DNA of 64,000 nucleotides from Paenibacillus senegalensis JC66 (GTDB lineage Bacteria; Bacillota; Bacilli; Paenibacillales; NBRC-103111): NCBI RefSeq assembly GCF_000285515.1, contig NZ_HE610957.1, positions 1,073,155 to 1,137,154 on the forward strand. The letters run 5' to 3'. A model generated the notes under the pieces. That model made no database searches. It was not told where the DNA came from and saw nothing but the letters and a program-made list of their open reading frames with translations. The translations under genes were made by a program, and so were the position numbers. Below are positions 38,859 through 47,186 of the stretch, one piece after another. Position 1 is the first letter of the stretch, and every line of letters begins with the position of its first letter.

Positions 38859-38886
38859 GGCAAGGCGGGTCAGCCCACACCTTGCC
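38859..38886 (-). terminator. Hairpin after gpr
   Basis: GGCAAGG/CCTTGCC (38859-38865 and 38880-38886), 37 bp past the gpr stop on the minus strand, with only a TTCTC tail. The rest of the 38700-38922 gap shows nothing else clear. Confidence 0.5.
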
Positions 38887-38922
38887 AAAGCAATCCGTAT
38901 TTTCGTTATAACCTTCTCCTCA

Positions 38923-39909
38923 TTAATGAGTATAGGCGGCCACATTGTCCATATTCACTGCTTCATGCAGCGCAGCGTTCAAACCACTGGCGATAATATT
39001 GGCGATATCCTCGATGAATTCATCGATTTCCTTTGGAGTGACAAGCAGGTTATGACCTACCGGCTCCAGTACTTCCTTGACCAGCTGCAGCCGCTCCTGC
39101 TCCTGCATTCCATCCAGCATGCCAAGAATGTGGTCGGTGCCGTTTGTCAGTTTTTTAAAGTGTTCTGCCATCATATCAATACTGTTATTTACGATAGTTG
39201 AAGCATAGACTACAGTGGGCACGCCTATTGCTATGACGGGAACACCGAGAATTTCCTTCGTTAGTCCTTTTCTTTTATTGCCGATTCCCGAGCCTGGATG
39301 TATGCCCGTATCCGCAACTTGAATAGTCGTATTCACCCGCTCCAGCGCCATAGACGCCAAAGCGTCAACCGCAATGATCAAATCCGGGCGCGTTTTTTCC
39401 ACAATGCCTTGAACTATTTCACTGCTTTCAATACCTGTAATCCCCAGAACGCCTGGAGCTACAGCACTGACCTGCCGATAGCCGGGACTTACCTGCTCCT
39501 CCACCAGCTCAAAGTAGTGACGGGTGACCATGATGTTCTCGACGACAAGAGGACCTAAAGCGTCAGGTGTTACATTCCAGTTACCTAAGCCGATGATCAG
39601 CACTTTGTCGTCAGGTCCCACGCCTGTCTTCGCTAAAAAAGCGGCAAACTCCTTAGCGAATTTGGTCGTTACACGATTTTGCAGTGTTGTGTCCTTATTG
39701 CGCAGCTGTGGCACCTCAATTGTCAAATAATACCCCGGCAATTTGCCGATTTGCTGCCCTGCTTCATTATGCTCAACCGCCATTCGCGTAAGCTTGATCC
39801 CTTTATCATTTTCAGTTTCGATTTCGATTCCGGGAATGGTGCTTTTGGATGCCAGTTCCTTGGCCTCCAGTGCCAGGTCTGTTCTGACGGTATATTGACT
39901 CAGATCCAT
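38923..39909 (-). CDS. gpr: Germination protease GPR
   Basis: 328 aa zymogen that degrades small acid-soluble proteins during spore germination. The N terminus MDLSQYTVRTDLALEAKE matches the conserved autoprocessing region, where the propeptide is removed between TD and LA-like residues. The body contains VLIIGLGNWNVTPDALGP, SAVAPGVLGITGIES and VDALAS. ATG 39909 follows AGAGGGG. A good forespore sigma-G promoter lies upstream. Confidence 0.97.
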   Translation of the reverse strand: MDLSQYTVRTDLALEAKELASKSTIPGIEIETENDKGIKLTRMAVEHNEAGQQIGKLPGYYLTIEVPQLRNKDTTLQNRVTTKFAKEFAAFLAKTGVGPDDKVLIIGLGNWNVTPDALGPLVVENIMVTRHYFELVEEQVSPGYRQVSAVAPGVLGITGIESSEIVQGIVEKTRPDLIIAVDALASMALERVNTTIQVADTGIHPGSGIGNKRKGLTKEILGVPVIAIGVPTVVYASTIVNNSIDMMAEHFKKLTNGTDHILGMLDGMQEQERLQLVKEVLEPVGHNLLVTPKEIDEFIEDIANIIASGLNAALHEAVNMDNVAAYTH

Positions 39910-39949
39910 TCTTCATTGCCCCTCTGCATGAAAGTCCAATTCATCATTT

Positions 39950-39980
39950 TATTGTGTGAGTAAATCCTCCTTCTTATGCA
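39950..39980 (-). promoter_or_regulatory. Sigma-G type promoter of gpr
   Basis: Minus strand TGCATA (39975-39980), 18-bp spacer, CACAATA (39950-39956), close to the forespore consensus TGMATA and CATWHTA. It agrees with known sigma-G control of gpr. Confidence 0.55.
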
Positions 39981-40094
39981 GCTATTGCTTTTTGCTATAT
40001 GGCATGATAGAATGTTTAAAGTTGTCAAGAAACTTGAATGAACCGGCGATTCATCATGAACGATCTGGTTTTCTGGTAGTAGGAGGTGAACGCA

Positions 40095-40367
40095 ATGCCA
40101 AACATTAAATCGGCAATTAAACGGGTAAAAACTTCGGAAAAGCGCCGTTTGCAGAATGCTTCCCAAAAGTCCGCTCTCCGTACAGCCGTTAAAGCTTTTG
40201 ATCAAGCTGCGGACAGCAGTAACACTCAATCCGCTCAAGAAGCACTGCATGCTGCCATCAAAAAGTTAGACAAAGCAGCCAGCAAAGGCCTGATTCATAA
40301 AAATGCGGCTAACCGCAAAAAATCCCGTATGGCAAAAAAGCTCAATCAATTAAGTGCTCAAGCTTAA
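40095..40367 (+). CDS. rpsT: 30S ribosomal protein S20
   Basis: 90 aa, lysine/alanine-rich helical bundle protein that binds 16S r[21 protein letters not shown] and the C-terminal [20 protein letters not shown] are typical. ATG 40095 is set by AGGAGGTGA eight bases upstream; an in-frame GTG at 40086 lies inside that SD. Divergent from gpr and convergent with holA, with its own terminator. Confidence 0.98.
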   Translation: MPNIKSAIKRVKTSEKRRLQNASQKSALRTAVKAFDQAADSSNTQSAQEALHAAIKKLDKAASKGLIHKNAANRKKSRMAKKLNQLSAQA

Positions 40368-40380
40368 AGTAATAATTAAA

Positions 40381-40420
40381 AACACGAGGCTTTCTTTTCA
40401 AAGAAGCTTCGTGTTTTTTG
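40381..40420 (+). terminator. Rho-independent terminator after rpsT
   Basis: AACACGAGGCTT...AAGCTTCGTGTT stem with minor bulges followed by TTTTTT, 14 bp beyond the rpsT stop. The A-rich left side lets it also serve holA on the other strand. Confidence 0.85.
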
Positions 40421-40474
40421 CTTTTCCCTGATAAAACTTTCAAGCGTTGCGATCATCTTTCCGGTTTCCCTCTA

Positions 40475-41494
40475 TTAAGCCGCCGCATCCAGAAGCAGAA
40501 GTTCCAGGCCCAGCCATTTGTCTATCTGCCCGCTCTTCATCTGGTAATCCAAATCAGCCAGCCGGGATAGAATTTGCAATAATCGCCGGGTTTCGTATAG
40601 CTTTCCTTGCTCCGCAGCTATTTTTACCGCATAGGGATGGGCACCGATAGCGCTCGCTATTTGCTGGTAGGAATAGCCGGTCTGCGTGCTTTCCTTAACC
40701 TGGATAATCATTCGAAATTGTCTCGCCATCAAAGCCAGCAGCTTGATCGGCTCCTCTTTTTGCTTGGCCAGCTCAGTAAGTGTCGAGAGCGCTTGGTCAA
40801 TCTGCCGCCGTACCATGTAATCAATAAGAATAAACACATTTTGTTCTGTCGTCCGAACGACCAGCCTATCAATAATGTCCTTGCTAACGACACCATCAAT
40901 CCCTATGTAAATGGATAGTTTCTGAATTTCTGAGGCCAGACTATGCAGGTTGGTACCCGCACAAAGGATAAGGTGGTCTGCTACCCCTTCAGCAAACGAA
41001 AATTGGTGGCTTCGCGCACGTCTAACTACCCAATCATTCAATTCCTCTGCTGACAAGACAGGAAAAGGAAGCAGGCAATCCTGCTGTTTTAACTGCTTGA
41101 CTATTTTCTTCCGTTCATCCAATTTATCGGCTTCCACGGAAAGAACAAAGACACATGTGTCAACAGGCTGTTTCAAATAGGTCAGCAGGTGGTCAAGGTT
41201 GTGGCTGACCTTGCCCGTGTCTTTCGCTCCGGTCAAAAACAGCGCATTAGAGGCTATCACCAGCTTACGCGATACGAGAAAAGGGCTCGTCTCCACATCC
41301 TCCAGAACCTGTTCCACCGAAGTTTCTGCAAGATCATAGCGGCTGACGGCGAATTCCCGTTCTTCAGGCTGAACAAGCTTGTCAGTCAGGAAGGATATAA
41401 ATTCAGATTTTCTGAAGGACTCCAGGCCGTAACAAACATACAAAGGCCTAACCTTGTCCTGATTCAGCTCTTGCACTGCCTTTCTTAGCTCCAT
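40475..41494 (-). CDS. holA: DNA polymerase III delta subunit HolA
   Basis: 339 aa, clamp-loader subunit that opens the beta clamp (YqeN in B. subtilis). The N-terminal AAA-like domain begins with RPLYVCYGLESFRKSEF, then a three-helix lid and a C-terminal collar domain with YSYQQIASAIGAHPYAVK. ATG 41494 with AGGTGG five bases upstream is preferred over GTG 41503. A long hairpin lies just upstream. Convergent with rpsT. Confidence 0.95.
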   Translation of the reverse strand: MELRKAVQELNQDKVRPLYVCYGLESFRKSEFISFLTDKLVQPEEREFAVSRYDLAETSVEQVLEDVETSPFLVSRKLVIASNALFLTGAKDTGKVSHNLDHLLTYLKQPVDTCVFVLSVEADKLDERKKIVKQLKQQDCLLPFPVLSAEELNDWVVRRARSHQFSFAEGVADHLILCAGTNLHSLASEIQKLSIYIGIDGVVSKDIIDRLVVRTTEQNVFILIDYMVRRQIDQALSTLTELAKQKEEPIKLLALMARQFRMIIQVKESTQTGYSYQQIASAIGAHPYAVKIAAEQGKLYETRRLLQILSRLADLDYQMKSGQIDKWLGLELLLLDAAA

Positions 41495-41524
41495 CTCGTC
41501 CACCTCATGTCAATCATAACAGCA

Positions 41525-41574
41525 ACAAAGGGAGGACGTCAAAATCTTTAACGATTTTGTCATCTTCCCTTTGT
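41525..41574. repeat. 22-bp stem hairpin upstream of holA
   Basis: Arms 41525-41546 and 41553-41574 match in reverse complement at 19 of 22 positions around a 6-nt loop (outer ACAAAGGGA/TCCCTTTGT, inner CAAAATC/GATTTTG). It lies 31 bp before holA and has no T tail, so it is a leader structure, cruciform or mobile-element relic rather than a terminator. The rest of the gap to 41731 shows a short GCAGG/CCTGC stem only. Confidence 0.6.
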
Positions 41575-41731
41575 CGTCCCAGCACTTTCATCATTTTATA
41601 TAAACATCCTGGGCGCAGGCTCTAGAAACCTGCATCCGGGACGGTCAACGACGTCAGAACCGGTAGTATTCGCGCTTTTACCTTTAATATAGTATAAGTA
41701 GCTTCATTAATGTATGTGCCAATATTCGTGA

Positions 41732-42961
41732 CTAATAGGCTATTTCCGTTTCCGTTTGCTCTTTTACATCGACCTTGTATTGAATGGTCTCCCCCGACTC
41801 CTTAGTTACCTGATACAGGAGCTCCTGTTCATTCAGCCATGCCACAAATCGGACTTTGTCTTCAGGCTGCCATTTATATTGAGACGCGAAGCGCACCTCT
41901 CCATCGCTGGAGCTGATCAGAACCCGCTGCTCATTGACATAGGCAAATAAATCGTTACCCGGTGACAACAGCCTTTCATAAACAACCTCCGGGGAGCGAT
42001 ATTGCGGATCGGACAAATCTGCCGGAGTCTCCGAACCAGATTCTTGCTTTTCCGCTCCACTTACCGGCTCGCCGGCCGCTATGCCAACTTCCTGGTCTTC
42101 CGGAGAGGATTCCGGTGCCTCTGCTTCCTCAGTCTGCGGTACTTCCCCCGCCTCGGTAACTGGCGTGTCTTCATTAGGAGCCATTTCGGTTACCGGCTGT
42201 TCTGGTTCTGGCGGAACCTGCTCTTTGTGGATTTCTTCCGCTACCGCATCCCCCGCCGCAGGGCCAGCTTGATCACGCACTTGGAGTTCCTCAGGCTGTA
42301 CCTCGCCGTCACCCGTTGGCGGGCCTGGGTCTTCCGTCAGATTCCGTTCCAAGAGAGAGGCCTCACCGTCAGTGGCAGTCTCCGCCAGCTCTCCGGATTC
42401 TTCGAGGATAGAGCCCATCGGCTCACCTGCGGATTCCGGATCACCGTCAGCAGCTGCCCCCGCTTCATTCCCGTCGGGTGCCGTATTTTTGTCCTGAACC
42501 ATAGATGAAGAAGTCTCAGGGGCATGGGAATCCTTAAGCTCAGCATGCCGTGTTACGGGTCCGTCCAAATCAAAGATAAACAGCCCAATGGCTAGGCCGG
42601 CGGCAGCCACTCCACTTAATGCAGTCCAAATATATTTTTTTCTCGGTCTGCGCAATGGCGCTGACATCTCGCTTTCATTTTGATCTTTAATAATGGACGG
42701 AGCTACCGCTTGAACAGATGGCTTGTCAGATGCAGGAAATGCCAGCCCATCCAGACGCGGCATAATGGAATCGACAATATTGACAGGAGGACTTACTGAT
42801 GGCAGTGCCGTCAAATCCTCGGATAGACGAATCAATCTTTCATACATAGCGGCACAATCGGGGCAGTCCCGAATATGGCCAAGCAACAGGTCTTCTTCCT
42901 GCTCTTCCAGGTCGGAGTCCAGATGTCTCTGCATTAGCTCTTCCACCTCTGGGCATTTCAT
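41732..42961 (-). CDS. Transmembrane anti-sigma factor (zf-HC2)
   Basis: 409 aa. An N-terminal zinc-binding anti-sigma domain has the HxxxCxxC motif HIRDCPDC (His29, Cys33, Cys36); one membrane helix at about 110-130; a ~180-residue extracytoplasmic stretch that is very rich in Glu, Pro, Ala and Ser; and a folded-looking C-terminal domain (about 325-409, YRSPEVVYERLLSPG...IQYKVDVKEQTETEIAY). It presumably sequesters the sigma factor encoded immediately upstream, with which it overlaps by four bases. The signal is unknown. Confidence 0.88.
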   Translation of the reverse strand: MKCPEVEELMQRHLDSDLEEQEEDLLLGHIRDCPDCAAMYERLIRLSEDLTALPSVSPPVNIVDSIMPRLDGLAFPASDKPSVQAVAPSIIKDQNESEMSAPLRRPRKKYIWTALSGVAAAGLAIGLFIFDLDGPVTRHAELKDSHAPETSSSMVQDKNTAPDGNEAGAAADGDPESAGEPMGSILEESGELAETATDGEASLLERNLTEDPGPPTGDGEVQPEELQVRDQAGPAAGDAVAEEIHKEQVPPEPEQPVTEMAPNEDTPVTEAGEVPQTEEAEAPESSPEDQEVGIAAGEPVSGAEKQESGSETPADLSDPQYRSPEVVYERLLSPGNDLFAYVNEQRVLISSSDGEVRFASQYKWQPEDKVRFVAWLNEQELLYQVTKESGETIQYKVDVKEQTETEIAY

Positions 42962-43506
42962 CCCCGAACACCACCCTTCTGATAGTCTTGAAGATAACTT
43001 TGCAATTGTTTCCTGGCCCTAAACAAATAAGATTTCACCGTGTTAATGGGCAAATCCAGGCTCTCAGCTATTTCATTATAGGAGAACTGCTGAAGATAGC
43101 GCAGGACAACAACCGAGCGATGATGGTCAGGAAGCTTATTAATCGCTTCATGAATATCCTCCGCAATGTAAGCCGCCATAACTCTTTCTTCTACATTTTC
43201 GCCGGACTCAAATACCATTTCGTGTTCATCAATGGACACAGAAGGCTTCTTTTTGCGGAATTTATCAATACAAATATTCGTCACAATACGTTGTACCCAA
43301 GTTTTGAACAATGCTTTTTCTTCGTAGGTATGAATTTTCGTATAGATGCGAATCATAGCTTCCTGGGAAGCATCCAACGCATCTTCTTCATTGCCAAGCA
43401 TGTAATAAGCCGTTCGATAAACATGGGTCTCGATTTCGCGCAAAAGGGTAATGATGGCGTCGCGATCGCCCGCTTGGGCAGCTCGAATCAATTCGGGCGC
43501 TACCAA
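42958..43506 (-). CDS. ECF-type RNA polymerase sigma factor
   Basis: 182 aa with sigma region 2 (YRTAYYMLGNEEDALDASQEAMIRIY...TWVQRIVTNICIDKFR) and region 4 (LPDHHRSVVVLRYLQQFSYNEIAESLDLPINTVKSYLFRARKQL). SigW-like in size and style. TTG 43506 was chosen since GGGGGAG lies six bases upstream; the frame is open to a TTG at 43554. Its stop overlaps the anti-sigma start. No clear ECF self-promoter was found, so autoregulation is not supported. Confidence 0.92.
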   Translation of the reverse strand: MVAPELIRAAQAGDRDAIITLLREIETHVYRTAYYMLGNEEDALDASQEAMIRIYTKIHTYEEKALFKTWVQRIVTNICIDKFRKKKPSVSIDEHEMVFESGENVEERVMAAYIAEDIHEAINKLPDHHRSVVVLRYLQQFSYNEIAESLDLPINTVKSYLFRARKQLQSYLQDYQKGGVRG

Positions 43507-43824
43507 ACTTAGCTCCCCCTCTCTTGCAACCTTATAGACGGCAGGACGCCGCAAAATGTTGCGATATACTCATTTATAATTTATTCCAGTATTTAGCACA
43601 GACCTCTATGAAGTCCAATCCTCAATTAGCTCCTTCTATAATATACCTCTAATGCTTCTATTGAAATAGGCCCGGCATAGTCAATAGCATACCAGATTTA
43701 TCGTCCTAGGCCTATCACCAACCTATTCCTGTTTTTGCCCGGGCGCTATCCAGTTATGTGCAGAAGATAGGGGAAGCTGTTTTGGCAATCATAAATTGAC
43801 CGCAGGGGACAGGCCATGTTACGA

Positions 43825-43853
43825 TTGAGCTACCCGTTTAATCGTTTTATCTG
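43825..43853 (+). promoter_or_regulatory. Possible promoter of the FAH gene
   Basis: TTGAGC (43825-43830), 17-bp spacer, TATCTG (43848-43853), 43 bp before the start; weak -10. It lies in the 389-bp divergent gap (43507-43895) between the sigma gene and the FAH gene, where no other element was recognised. Confidence 0.3.
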
Positions 43854-43895
43854 CCCTACATAGCTATCATTTTTATGTTCTGGAGGTCCCTCACA

Positions 43896-44804
43896 ATGAA
43901 ACTGGTTACCTTTAAAAAGAATGCAGAATTAGGGCTAGGCGTAAAAACCACAGAAGGTATCGTTGATGTGGAGAAAGCGTTGGCTCATGCCGGTTCTTCC
44001 ACTGCCGGAGTGCCCACTTCGGTTATGGAAGCGATTGAGCAAGGAGAAGCAGGCACCAAGGCGCTTGAACAGCTGCTTGCAGATCTGTCGGCAAGCGACT
44101 CCTATCGCAGCTGCTTGTTGGATGAAGCCGAGATTGAATACGGTCCTTGTGTTACCCATCCGAACAAAATTATTTGTGTAGGTTTGAACTACCGCAAGCA
44201 TGCTGAAGAAACCAATTCTCCTATTCCGGAATATCCTATTCTGTTCAACAAGTTCAATAACACCCTGACCGGCCATGGCAGTGAGGTTACCCTGCCCAAG
44301 GTGAGCAGCAAAGTCGATTACGAAGCTGAATTGGTCATTGTTATTGGAAAAAAAGCAAAAGACGTCAGCAAGGAAGAGGCTCTTTCTTATGTATACGGTT
44401 ACTGCAACGTAAACGATTTGTCGGCAAGAGATCTGCAGCTGCGCACCCCGCAATGGCTGCTTGGCAAAACTTGCGACGGCTTCAGCCCTCTCGGACCGTA
44501 TCTGGTAACAGCCGATGAGGTAGGCAATCCGAACGATCTCAGCATTAAATGCTTCGTCAATGGAGAAGAAAGGCAGAACTCCAACACATCGGACATGATC
44601 TTCCACTGTGATGAGATCGTCAGCTACATCTCCAAGCATATGACACTTGTACCGGGTGATATCATTCTTACCGGAACTCCCGAAGGTGTTGTAATGGGAT
44701 ATCCAAAAGAACAGCAGGTCTACCTCGCAGACGGTGATGAAGTCACTATCGAGATTGAGAAATTAGGACGGCTGACCAACAAAATGGTTCAGGAACAAGT
44801 CTAG
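43896..44804 (+). CDS. Fumarylacetoacetate hydrolase family protein
   Basis: 302 aa. The C-terminal FAH fold has the metal and catalytic motifs ICVGLNYRKHAEE, VDYEAELVIVIGKK, VNDLSARDLQ, GKTCDGFSPLGP and ILTGTPEGVVMG, as in 2-hydroxyhepta-2,4-diene-1,7-dioate isomerase, acylpyruvase and oxaloacetate decarboxylase relatives. The substrate is uncertain since no catabolic neighbours occur. ATG 43896 follows TGGAGGT; the upstream in-frame ATG 43875 lacks SD. Stands alone, followed by a strong terminator. Confidence 0.92.
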   Translation: MKLVTFKKNAELGLGVKTTEGIVDVEKALAHAGSSTAGVPTSVMEAIEQGEAGTKALEQLLADLSASDSYRSCLLDEAEIEYGPCVTHPNKIICVGLNYRKHAEETNSPIPEYPILFNKFNNTLTGHGSEVTLPKVSSKVDYEAELVIVIGKKAKDVSKEEALSYVYGYCNVNDLSARDLQLRTPQWLLGKTCDGFSPLGPYLVTADEVGNPNDLSIKCFVNGEERQNSNTSDMIFHCDEIVSYISKHMTLVPGDIILTGTPEGVVMGYPKEQQVYLADGDEVTIEIEKLGRLTNKMVQEQV

Positions 44805-44904
44805 TTGGGAATCAGGCAGGCAAACCTTCCTCGATTATCTCACGGTTTTTGGCAGTGCTGCAATTAACGCCAATGAGAGTTAGAAGCAAGTGCTAATACA
44901 AAAG

Positions 44905-44943
44905 AAACCCGCGGGCATCGGTTATAAACCGTACCGCGGGTTT
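44905..44943. terminator. Bidirectional terminator
   Basis: AAACCCGCGG/CCGCGGGTTT (44905-44914 and 44934-44943) with an inner CGGTT/AACCG stem. A T-rich tail follows on the plus strand and TTTCTTTTG on the minus, so it can serve both the FAH gene and the convergent solute-binding protein gene. Confidence 0.85.
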
Positions 44944-45005
44944 TGCCTTTATTATCCCTTAAACTTAATCGGATAGTGCCCGATCATCATAAGGGTTCTA
45001 TGAAA

Positions 45006-46658
45006 TTATTCCGCTTGATTGTAACGCTCATACGCTGTTGTGTACACGTCCATGTAGCGGTCTAATCCCATTCTTTCGATGTTGCTGATGTAGGAATCCC
45101 ATTCTGCAAACGAGGCAGATCCGTTAACAAACTTGGCTTCCATCTCCGTGACATAGTCTTGAATGTCCTTACCTACGGAAGACATGAAATCGGTCTCTTC
45201 TTCCGTATAGTTAAAGCCGTTCCAAATTTCTTCAATCATGTGAGGCTTGGCCTTCTCCCCAGCGGCAATAGATTCCGGCAAGCTCTCAGAGCCTTTGAAG
45301 TAATGCTCTTGTACGTAGCCAGGATAGCTGCCGCCCAGCCAGGTTACATATTTGGCCAATGCCTGGTCTTGAGTCAATCCGTTCGGGTTGTTAGTGATTT
45401 CTTCTGTAAATTCAAGTGTGCCGTCTTCATTCTTCGTGTAAGTGACGCCTTCCTCACCCATAAAGTAGAACAAGGCACCTTCCTCACCAAAGAAATGGTC
45501 CATCCATCTAATCGCAGCTTCCGGATGCTCGTTCTTATGAGTCAGCACGAAAGCACCAACGTGTACTAAAGGCGCTTTTACATGAGAATACAGTTTATCT
45601 CCATGAGGGCCTTCAAGCGCGCCCAATCCAATAAAGTTTTCCTGATTCATCAATGTTTTTGGATTAGGTACAATAGTTGAACCGAGCAGTCCCTCCTGCC
45701 CTTTTACATATAGCGCACTGCTTTTAATGGTGAAGATTTCTTCGTCTAATAGGCCTTCACTATACAATTTGTGAACAAATTCCAGCACCTCTTTATATTC
45801 CGGGGTGATGCGGAAGAAACGGGGCTCATTCGTTTCCGGGTCAATATCTACATATTTATGCGCCAAGCCGCGGTTACCGAGTCCCCATGCGCCTTTAAGC
45901 TGATCAATTAATCCGCCGATGCCTGTGCCGCTGTATGGAATTTCATCGTTAAGCCCATTCCCGTTCAAATCGGTTTCTTTAACGGCTACTAAATAATTGT
46001 AAAACTCTTCTATCGTTGTCGGTTCTTCCATACCTAATTGATCCAGCCAGTCTTTGTTAACCCATAACGGCGTTCCAATCAACATAGATGGGAAATTAGG
46101 GTCATAGAAGGAAGGAAAAGAATAGATATGCCCGTCAGGCATGGTCAACCCCTTGCGGAGCATTGGATACTTCTCCATTAAAGCCTTGAAGTTAGGAGCA
46201 TATTCATCAATTAGATCATCAAGCTCAAGAAAAACACCCTGAGCCCCATACTTCGCAATATCAGCCGAGGTCAGACGGGATGAGTAAAATCCATCCGGAT
46301 ACTCGCCACTTGCCAACGTCAAATTGCGTTTTTCGGTCAAGTTCTCAAAAGGCACTAAATCAAAAGTCACATTAATATTCGACATTTCCTGATAAGTTTT
46401 CCAAACATGCGTTTCTTCAAAATTGTTGCCATTTGTCCCCGATTTACCGGTAAAGAAAGTCATATTGATCGGTTCATTGACAATCGGCATCCCGGTTTTG
46501 TTCAGATTAGCGGGTGCTTCGCTAGAGGCGCCGCCTTGTTCATTGCCCGACGCTCCTCCATTGCTACCGCTTCCATTATTGCCGCCGCCACAGGCAGCAA
46601 GCATAGAAGCAGACAGCGTCGCCGTCAAGGCTACAGATGTCCATTTTTTCCATTGCAT
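45006..46658 (-). CDS. Lipoprotein extracellular solute-binding protein
   Basis: 550 aa ABC-type substrate-binding lipoprotein. Signal peptide of about 22 residues (MQWKKWTSVALTATLSASML) ends in the lipobox LAAC, followed by a glycine/asparagine/serine-rich linker and the mature domain of the family-1 (carbohydrate or oligosaccharide) type used by many Paenibacillus transporters. ATG 46658 has GGGGAGG eleven bases upstream. Its permease and ATPase genes are not next to it. The divergent membrane AraC gene is the likely regulator. The ligand is unknown. Confidence 0.9.
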   Translation of the reverse strand: MQWKKWTSVALTATLSASMLAACGGGNNGSGSNGGASGNEQGGASSEAPANLNKTGMPIVNEPINMTFFTGKSGTNGNNFEETHVWKTYQEMSNINVTFDLVPFENLTEKRNLTLASGEYPDGFYSSRLTSADIAKYGAQGVFLELDDLIDEYAPNFKALMEKYPMLRKGLTMPDGHIYSFPSFYDPNFPSMLIGTPLWVNKDWLDQLGMEEPTTIEEFYNYLVAVKETDLNGNGLNDEIPYSGTGIGGLIDQLKGAWGLGNRGLAHKYVDIDPETNEPRFFRITPEYKEVLEFVHKLYSEGLLDEEIFTIKSSALYVKGQEGLLGSTIVPNPKTLMNQENFIGLGALEGPHGDKLYSHVKAPLVHVGAFVLTHKNEHPEAAIRWMDHFFGEEGALFYFMGEEGVTYTKNEDGTLEFTEEITNNPNGLTQDQALAKYVTWLGGSYPGYVQEHYFKGSESLPESIAAGEKAKPHMIEEIWNGFNYTEEETDFMSSVGKDIQDYVTEMEAKFVNGSASFAEWDSYISNIERMGLDRYMDVYTTAYERYNQAE

Positions 46659-46749
46659 GTTTTTTAAAACCTCCCCTTTATTCTGTTGCCTGTTCAAACT
46701 GATTTTCTCTTACTCTTACCTTAGACTCGCCATATTTGCAGCGGGAACC

Positions 46750-46755
46750 ATTATA
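46750..46755 (-). promoter_or_regulatory. -10 element of the solute-binding protein gene
   Basis: A perfect minus-strand TATAAT about 95 bp before the start, without a recognisable -35, as often seen for activator-dependent promoters. It fits control by the divergent AraC-type protein. Confidence 0.4.
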
Positions 46756-47053
46756 ATGCCGACCTCTCAACTCGACTTGCCTGCTTCGGGTGCCTTGTAG
46801 GTGAATGTCCGCTGAACCTTTCATACAGCATCCAGGTCGAGGTTGGCGCGCCAGTTAATAGTTCCCTGCGCAAGAGCAATATTACCTCAGGTGTCAGGAA
46901 ATTAGTAGTAGACACTTTTTTAGCTACTTATCTCTTTTTTATATAGGATAAAATAAGGATAAGAAGGTAAGGAAAAGAAAAATGACGCCTCTGGCAAGGC
47001 TTGAAGCAGACAGGTAAAATTAGAATTAGCGATTTCATTCAGCTAATAAATTG

Positions 47054-47082
47054 TTGCTCAAGCTGCTAGAGAAGAGTATAAT
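47054..47082 (+). promoter_or_regulatory. Promoter of the AraC-type regulator gene
   Basis: TTGCTC (47054-47059), 17-bp spacer, perfect TATAAT (47077-47082). A small CCGTT/AACGG hairpin follows in the leader (about 47096-47109). The 528-bp divergent region 46659-47186 otherwise shows only AT-rich sequence. Confidence 0.55.
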
Positions 47083-47186
47083 TGACCGGGCGTAACCGTT
47101 CTCTAACGGGTAACGTCATGAAAAATGGGGCCTGCTCCATATCTTCAAGGTTGTACTGTTATCGTGCATGGGGAGGTTGACTTTCT

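Noticed and set aside
39907-39955. 15-codon leader peptide overlapping the gpr start
   Set aside because: The only SD-like AAGGAGG is about 18 nt away from its ATG, and the peptide has no regulatory codon pattern.
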